Notes under the pieces: generated by a model
The model's input: the letters and a program-made list of their open reading frames with translations, nothing else
What the model was told of the DNA's origin: nothing
Databases searched by the model: none
In this document: in pieces, positions 63,400 through 64,000 of the stretch
How the letters are laid out: each line of letters starts with the position of its first letter
Position numbering within the stretch: the stretch's first letter is position 1
Made by a program: the position numbers and the translations under genes
Source: Bradyrhizobium guangdongense
GTDB taxonomy: Bacteria; Pseudomonadota; Alphaproteobacteria; Rhizobiales; Xanthobacteraceae
Direction: 5' to 3'
Assembly: GCF_004114975.1 (NCBI RefSeq)
Contig: NZ_CP030051.1
Span: forward strand, 6,778,501 to 6,842,500
DNA: 64,000 nt

Positions 63400-63996
63400 T
63401 CAATTCTGATCGTCGCCCAGCGCAGCGACCAGCTTGTCGTAGTATTTGGCGATGAGGTCGATATTGCCCTTGTTCTCGACCGCGGGCGCCGGCGTCTTCA
63501 GCGCCTGGTTGAGCTCGTCGAGGGCTTCCTTCTTGTCCTTGGCCGGCATCTTCTTGTCGGCCTCGACCTGCGCGATCTGCGACTTGATCACGGCTTCGTT
63601 GCCGACATATTTCTTGGTCGCGGGATCAAACCCGCCGAGCACCAGGCTGATGTTGTCGACGACGTTGTTGTAGTCGTCATAGCTGGCAAAGCCGTGCTTC
63701 TTGGCGACGCCGTCGAGCTGGGCAATCACCTTCGCATCGGGCGCGGTGTTCTCCGGCAGTTTTTCCGTGATCGCGTCCATGTCCTTCTGCGCGGCGAGCA
63801 CGCCTTCGACCTGCTTGTCGGTCAGCGCGATCTGCTTGAGTGCGGGCGCCTGCTGTTGCTGTGGCGCGGCCTGCTGAGCGGGCGCGGGCTGCTGCTTGGC
63901 TTGCGCGAGCGCCGCGCCGGAGGAGAAGAGCGATGTCGCGGACACGAGGCACGCGACGCCGAGCGCGGTGAGAGCGGGACGAAGCAATGCTGGCAT
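63400..63996 (-). CDS. Exported hypothetical protein with Gln/Ala-rich segment
   Basis: A 198-residue protein with a signal peptide (about residues 1-32, ending AALAQ), a Gln/Ala/Pro-rich linker (about 33-52), then a helical domain (IALTDKQVEGVLAAQKDMD, AQLDGVAKKHGFASYDDYNNVVDNISLVLGG). The start lies 4 bp inside the window end, so its promoter is not visible. No family is recognised with confidence; the pattern resembles a group of small periplasmic proteins of unknown function. Its stop is 28 bp beyond the IS element end. Confidence 0.7.
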   Translation of the reverse strand: MPALLRPALTALGVACLVSATSLFSSGAALAQAKQQPAPAQQAAPQQQQAPALKQIALTDKQVEGVLAAQKDMDAITEKLPENTAPDAKVIAQLDGVAKKHGFASYDDYNNVVDNISLVLGGFDPATKKYVGNEAVIKSQIAQVEADKKMPAKDKKEALDELNQALKTPAPAVENKGNIDLIAKYYDKLVAALGDDQN

Positions 63997-64000
63997 GAAA

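Overview
The window looks like chromosomal DNA of a Bradyrhizobium-type alphaproteobacterium (Bradyrhizobium or a close Nitrobacteraceae relative). Evidence: high GC, a homospermidine synthase next to an ornithine decarboxylase-type gene, a phyR-nepR-ecfG general stress locus, many orphan TctC/ABC/TRAP solute-binding proteins, DUF3551 proteins, many acyl-CoA genes, and the dispersed palindromic repeats usual in that group. The genus is inferred from gene content and style; no rRNA marker is present.

Layout. 1-6.7 kb: end of an arabinose-5-phosphate isomerase gene; a carboxymuconolactone-decarboxylase-like gene divergent from an HxlR regulator across two perfect palindromes; NfeD/SPFH membrane pair; DsbA-like isomerase; ABC-type binding protein plus ferrochelatase; MAPEG protein. 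6.7-10.9 kb: M3 peptidase, DUF1007 and NicO Ni/Co transporter operon. 11-15.5 kb: polyamine block with a long structured leader (speF-like) ahead of the decarboxylase, then GNAT, RidA-like and homospermidine synthase. 15.8-18.2 kb: cytochrome P450, small exported protein, MgtC. 18.2-23.1 kb: one Zur-box-headed zinc operon (His-rich small protein, ZnuC, ZnuB, ZnuA, COG0523 GTPase, WD40 protein). 23.4-31.8 kb: superoxide dismutase, acetyltransferase, DUF2147, DUF3095, and an ACP / adenylating ligase / SDR module beside a FATP-type acyl-CoA synthetase. 32-41.7 kb: TctC protein, twin DUF3551 genes, orphan RND pump, htpG, a candidate small RNA, NagZ-like hydrolase, SnoaL-like protein. 41.8-43.6 kb: phyR, nepR, ecfG. 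43.7-55.8 kb: fatty or aromatic acyl-CoA degradation cluster (three acyl-CoA dehydrogenases, feruloyl-CoA-synthase-like ligase, enoyl-CoA hydratase, SDR, TetR; divergently thiolase and another ligase). 55.8-61.9 kb: ogt, two tandem alpha/beta hydrolases, PhyH dioxygenase, SAF-domain dehydrogenase, TRAP binding protein. 62-63.4 kb: a complete IS110-family element. The last gene encodes an exported hypothetical protein.

Most striking observation: the IS110-family element can be read as a complete RNA-guided system from sequence alone. The 5' noncoding end folds into a hairpin plus two guide loops. The first loop spells the two halves of the broken palindrome in which the element sits (TGCCCACC and, as reverse complement, CTACGA), and the second spells the element's own two ends (ATGGTTG and, as reverse complement, CTTGT), all flanking a CT core. 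This fixes the element at about 61996-63369 and shows that its target is a dispersed chromosomal palindrome.

No rRNA, tRNA, CRISPR array or prophage was seen. Many long open frames lie antisense to real genes; they are high-GC shadows and are omitted.
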